Below are positions 60,941-64,000 of a DNA stretch of 64,000 nt, piece after piece; the stretch's first letter is position 1, and every line of letters begins with the position of its first letter. Source of the stretch: Strigops habroptila (taxonomy: Eukaryota; Chordata; Aves; Psittaciformes; Psittacidae). The stretch covers positions 396,414-460,413 of the forward strand of contig NW_022651112.1 of NCBI RefSeq assembly GCF_004027225.2, in the 5' to 3' direction. A program made the translations under genes and the position numbers. The notes beneath the pieces were generated by a model. It was not told the origin of the DNA and did not search any database. It saw nothing but the letters and a program-made list of their open reading frames with translations.

Positions 60941-63070
60941 ATGACGAGTGACCTGGACATCTTCGTGGGCAACACGACGCTGATCGATGAGGAGGTTCTG
61001 CAGCTCTGGCTGGACGGGCACTCGGGTGCGTGACACACGTGTCACACGCGTGTCATCCCGTGTCATCTGTGTCACACGTGTCATCCGTGTCACGTGTGTC
61101 ATCCCGTGTCAGCCGTGTCACGCGTGTCAGCCGTGTCACGCGTGTCATCCCATGTCAGCCGTGTCACACGTGTCGCGTGTGTCCCCTGCCCCAGAGCGTC
61201 CGCACATACCCCCATAGCCATGTCCCCACGTCCCTCAACCCTTGATGACCGTGTTCCTGGTGTCCCCATGTCTCTCTGTCCCCATATCCCATGTCCCATG
61301 TCCCGTTTCCCATGTCCCGTGTCTCCATGTCTCATGTCCCGTGCCCCATGTCCCATGTCCCCATGTCCTGTGTCCCATGTCTTGTTTCCCGTGTCCCATG
61401 TCCTGTGTCCCATGTCCAATGTCCCGTGTCCCATGTCCCCATGTCCCATGTCCCCTGTCCCATGTCCCGTGTCCCATGTCCAATGTCCCGTGTCCCATGT
61501 CCCCATGTCCCCTGTCCCCTGTCCTGTGTCCCATGTCCCCTGTCCCATGTCCCATGTCTCATGTCCCGTGTCTTGTGTCCTGTGTCTCGTGTCCCGTGTC
61601 CTGTGTCCCCATGTCCCGTGTCCCATGTCCCCATGTCCATGTCCCATGTGTCCATGTCCCATGTCCCCATGTCCCATGTCCCATGTCCCCTGTTCCGTGT
61701 CCAATGTCCCATGTCCCATGTCCCTGTGTCCCGTGTCCCCGTCCCCTGCCCCGTGCCCCGTCCCGCTGACCCTGTCCCTGTCCCGCTGCAGTGTCGGAGG
61801 CGGTGGCGCGGCGCCTGCGGGGGGGGCTCCTGGACCACACGGGCTCCTCGGTGCAGGTGTGTGGGGGGGGGGGGGGCACCGGCACCCCCGAGGCGCCGGA
61901 GCTGGGCAGGGTCCTTCCCACCCATCCCGCTTCCATCCCGGCATTTCCACCCCCCGATCCCGGGCGCCAGGATTGGGGCAGGAATTGCCCAGCGGGGTCA
62001 TTCCCTGCCGGTACCACGCACAGGGGAGGGTCTTCACCAGGGCCTGGGGCTTTGGGCTTTGGAATTCCATGGAATCATGGAACGCGCCGGATCAGAAGCG
62101 ACCTTAAAGCTCCTCCAGCTCCAACCCCTGCTCTGGGCAGGGACACCTTCCATAGAGCAGGTTGCTCCAAGCCCCTGTGTCCAACCTGGCCTTGAACACT
62201 GCCAGGGATGGATGGAGCATCCAAACCTTCTCCATCCAACCCATCCCAGTGTCCCACCACCCTCCCAGGGAACAATTTCCTTATCTCCAACCTGAACTTC
62301 CCCTGTTCCAGTCTGAACCCATCACCCCTTGTCCCATCGCTCCAGCCCCCCCATGAGGGTCCCTCCGCAGCATCCCTGTAGCCCCCTTCAGAGCCTGGAG
62401 CTGCTCTGAGGTCTCCAGCAGCTTCTCTGCTCCAGGCTGGCTCCATGCGGGAGCTGCTGGATCATCTCAAGGACCCCCTCACCTTGTCTTGTCGCTGAGT
62501 TGGCCAACTAGATGTGTCCCTTGCCACGTTGTCACCCAGCTCATCCCATAGACAACAGACCCTCAGTGCTCTGCTTGTGGCCTGGAGATGGAGCCAGGAG
62601 GTTGTCCCAAGGGATGGGACGAGAGGAAGCGGCCTCCGGCTGCTCCAGGGGAGGTTCAGCTGGATACCGGGAGCAATTCCTTCCATTGGGAGTGGGGGAG
62701 TCCCCGTCCCCGCGGGTGGATGTGGCACTTGGGGACACGGGTTAGCGGTGGCCTTGGCACTGCCAAAGCCCTTTTCCACCCTGGTGGGTTCCATGATTCC
62801 ATGATTGGAACCAACCTGATCCTGAGCAGCGCAGCCACGGGTTAACCCGCGCCGGCACGTCCCATAGGGCTCGCTGCGGGGGGGGGTCAGGTTTGGGGGT
62901 CCCACTTGGGGGTCCCAGCTCCCTGTGCTGCCGCAGGTGCTGCAGAGCGACACCCGCGACCACTTCCGCACGTTCCAGATGTTGGAGCGGCTCCTGCACG
63001 CCCCCCCCCGCCTGCTGCAGCAGCTGCTCTTCCAGATCCCCCCCCCGCGGCAGGCGCTGCTCGTCCAGCG
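60941..63070 (+). CDS. FIBP: FIBP, FGF1 intracellular-binding protein, first three coding exons (gene continues beyond)
   Basis: FIBP binds internalised FGF1 and is mutated in a human overgrowth syndrome. Exons: 60941-61025 ([20 protein letters not shown]), 61792-61856 ([20 protein letters not shown]) and 62937-63070 ([20 protein letters not shown], ending QALLVQR). All splice phases match and each block is nearly identical to mammalian FIBP. A possible acceptor CCCCAG lies four bases before the ATG, so there may be a separate 5' UTR exon upstream. The remaining ~270 codons lie outside the window. Intron 1 is a minisatellite, intron 2 holds two CR1 fragments, intron 3 is a minisatellite up to the window end. 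Confidence 0.96.
61026..61185 (+). repeat. FIBP intron 1, first array (CGTGTCATCCCGTGTCA)
   Basis: Nine-base subunits CGTGTCACA, CGTGTCATC and CGTGTCAGC start at the donor GTGCGTGACACACGTGTCAC. Confidence 0.85.
61255..61785 (+). repeat. FIBP intron 1, second array (CATGTCCCATGTCCCGTGTC)
   Basis: About 70 units of seven to eight bases, CCATGTC, CCGTGTC and CCCATGTC, run close to the exon 2 acceptor. Confidence 0.9.
62050..62455 (-). mobile_element. CR1 LINE 3' fragment, minus strand
   Basis: The + strand reads as the reverse complement of a CR1 3' end: GACCTTAAAGCTCCTCCAGC, TCCAACCCCTGCTCTGGGCA, GGGACACCTTCCATAGAGCA, CAACCTGGCCTTGAACACTG, then CTTGTCCCATCGC and a CTTCTCTGCTCCAGGCTG end. CR1 is the dominant LINE of birds and other reptiles. 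The fragment is 5'-truncated, as is usual. Confidence 0.85.
62560..62830 (+). mobile_element. CR1 LINE 3' fragment, plus strand
   Basis: Reads in CR1 sense: GGGACGAGAGGAAGCGGCCT, CTGCTCCAGGGGAGGTTCAG, a GATGTGGCACTTGGGGACAC segment and an end with the repeated ATTCCATG tail (TTCCATGATTCCATGATTGG). It faces the other fragment, about 100 bases away. Confidence 0.8.
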
Positions 63071-63074
63071 GTGC

Positions 63075-64000
63075 GGATATGGGGCAATGGGGGATAGGGG
63101 GGCAATGGGGGCAATGGGGGGCAATGGGGACAATGGGGGGCAATGGGGGATAGGGGGGATATGGGGGCAATGGGGCAATGTGGGATATGGGGGCAATGGG
63201 GGATATGGGAATGGGGGGATATGGGGGGAATGGGGGCAATGGGAGATATGGGGGCACTGGGGGATAGGGGGGATATGGGGGCAATGGGGCAATGTGGGAT
63301 ATGGGGGCAATGGGGGATATGGGGGCAATGGAGGCAATGGGAGATATGGGAGATATGGGGGCAATGGGGGATATGGGGGCACTGGGGGCAATGGGGGGGA
63401 ATGGGGACAATGGGGGGCAATGGGAGATATGGGGGAAATGGGGAATATGGGGCAATGGGGGCAATGAGGGATATGGGAATGGGGGGATATGGGGGGAATG
63501 GGACAATGGGGGGAATGAGGACAATGGGAATAGGGGCAATGGGAGCTATGGAGGCAATGGGAGCTATGGAGGCAATGGGAGATATGGGGGCAATGTGGGA
63601 TATGGGGGCACTGGGGGCAATGGGGGGGAATGGGGACAATGGGGGGCAATGGGGGATATGTGGGCAATGGGGCAATGGGGGCAATGGGGGATATGGGAAT
63701 GGGGGGATATGGGGGGAATGGGGACAATGGGAATGGGGCAATGGGAGCTATGGGGGGTATGGGGGCACTAGGGGCAATGGGGGGGAATGGGGACAATGGG
63801 GGGCAATGGGAGCTATGGAGGCAATGGGGGATATGGGGGCAATGGGACAATGATGGGGGGAATGAGGACAATGGGAATGGGGGCAATGGGGGATATGGGG
63901 GGAATGGGAAAATGGGGGGAATGGGGGCAATGAGAATGGAGGGAGTGGGGGCAATGGGGGGGAATAGGGCCAATGGGGGGAATGGGGGCAGTGGGGGCCA
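63075..64000 (+). repeat. FIBP intron 3 array (GGGGGCAATGGGGGATATGG)
   Basis: Nine-base units GGGGGCAAT, GGGGGATAT and GGGGGGAAT with GGGAGCTATGG variants begin right after the donor (GTGCGGATATGGGGCAATGG) and run to the window edge. Confidence 0.92.

Noticed and set aside
60938-61025. PPP2R5B or EHD1 as the gene after ATG2A, as expected from human order
   Set aside because: The exon [18 protein letters not shown] and the following exons match FIBP, not those genes.

Overview
The window comes from a bird, most likely a small GC-rich microchromosome. Three things point there. CR1-type LINE fragments lie at 62.05-62.83 kb. A provirus at 20.9-28.2 kb has a retroviral gag-pro-pol-env layout of avian type. 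The genes are single-copy vertebrate orthologues with tiny introns that consist almost wholly of G/C-rich minisatellites. The gene set corresponds to parts of human 11q13.1. The species cannot be named from the sequence alone.
Layout: FKBP2 (+, to 2.77 kb) lies tail to tail with PPP1R14B (-, 3.2-4.6 kb). PLCB3 (+) follows, with its N-terminal exons at 4.9-14.45 kb and its C-terminal exons at 17.27-19.36 kb. The catalytic middle of PLCB3 is absent: a 500-N gap (14,470-14,969) and two long minisatellites stand in its place. BAD (-) runs 29.63-28.5 kb. A class II/alpharetrovirus-like provirus with a gammaretrovirus-like env sits beyond its last exon, and an ~800 bp block holding BAD's last exon and poly(A) signal occurs on both sides of the provirus. 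Next come an unrecognised proline-rich coiled-coil gene (+, 31.5-34.87 kb), ARL2 (-, 38.42-35.24 kb), GPHA2 (+, 38.63-40.14 kb), ATG2A (+, 42 exons, 40.5-60.3 kb) and the first three coding exons of FIBP (+, 60.94 kb to the window edge).
The genes are not an operon. They belong to separate pathways: ER protein folding (FKBP2), PP1 inhibition (PPP1R14B), Gq signalling (PLCB3), apoptosis (BAD), small-GTPase tubulin/ciliary cargo biology (ARL2), a thyrostimulin-type hormone subunit (GPHA2), autophagosomal lipid transfer (ATG2A) and FGF1-binding (FIBP). Several exons carry single-base length differences at homopolymers that break otherwise conserved reading frames, most simply explained by sequencing or assembly error.
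Most notable: the provirus sits exactly at the junction of a duplicated BAD 3' block; some intronic minisatellites in ATG2A are tandem copies of an exon end plus its 5' splice site; ATG2A ends early with its stop codon inside the AATAAA signal; the GPHA2 orthologue has no N-glycosylation sequon; and five perfect CRE palindromes lie just before the FKBP2 coding exon.
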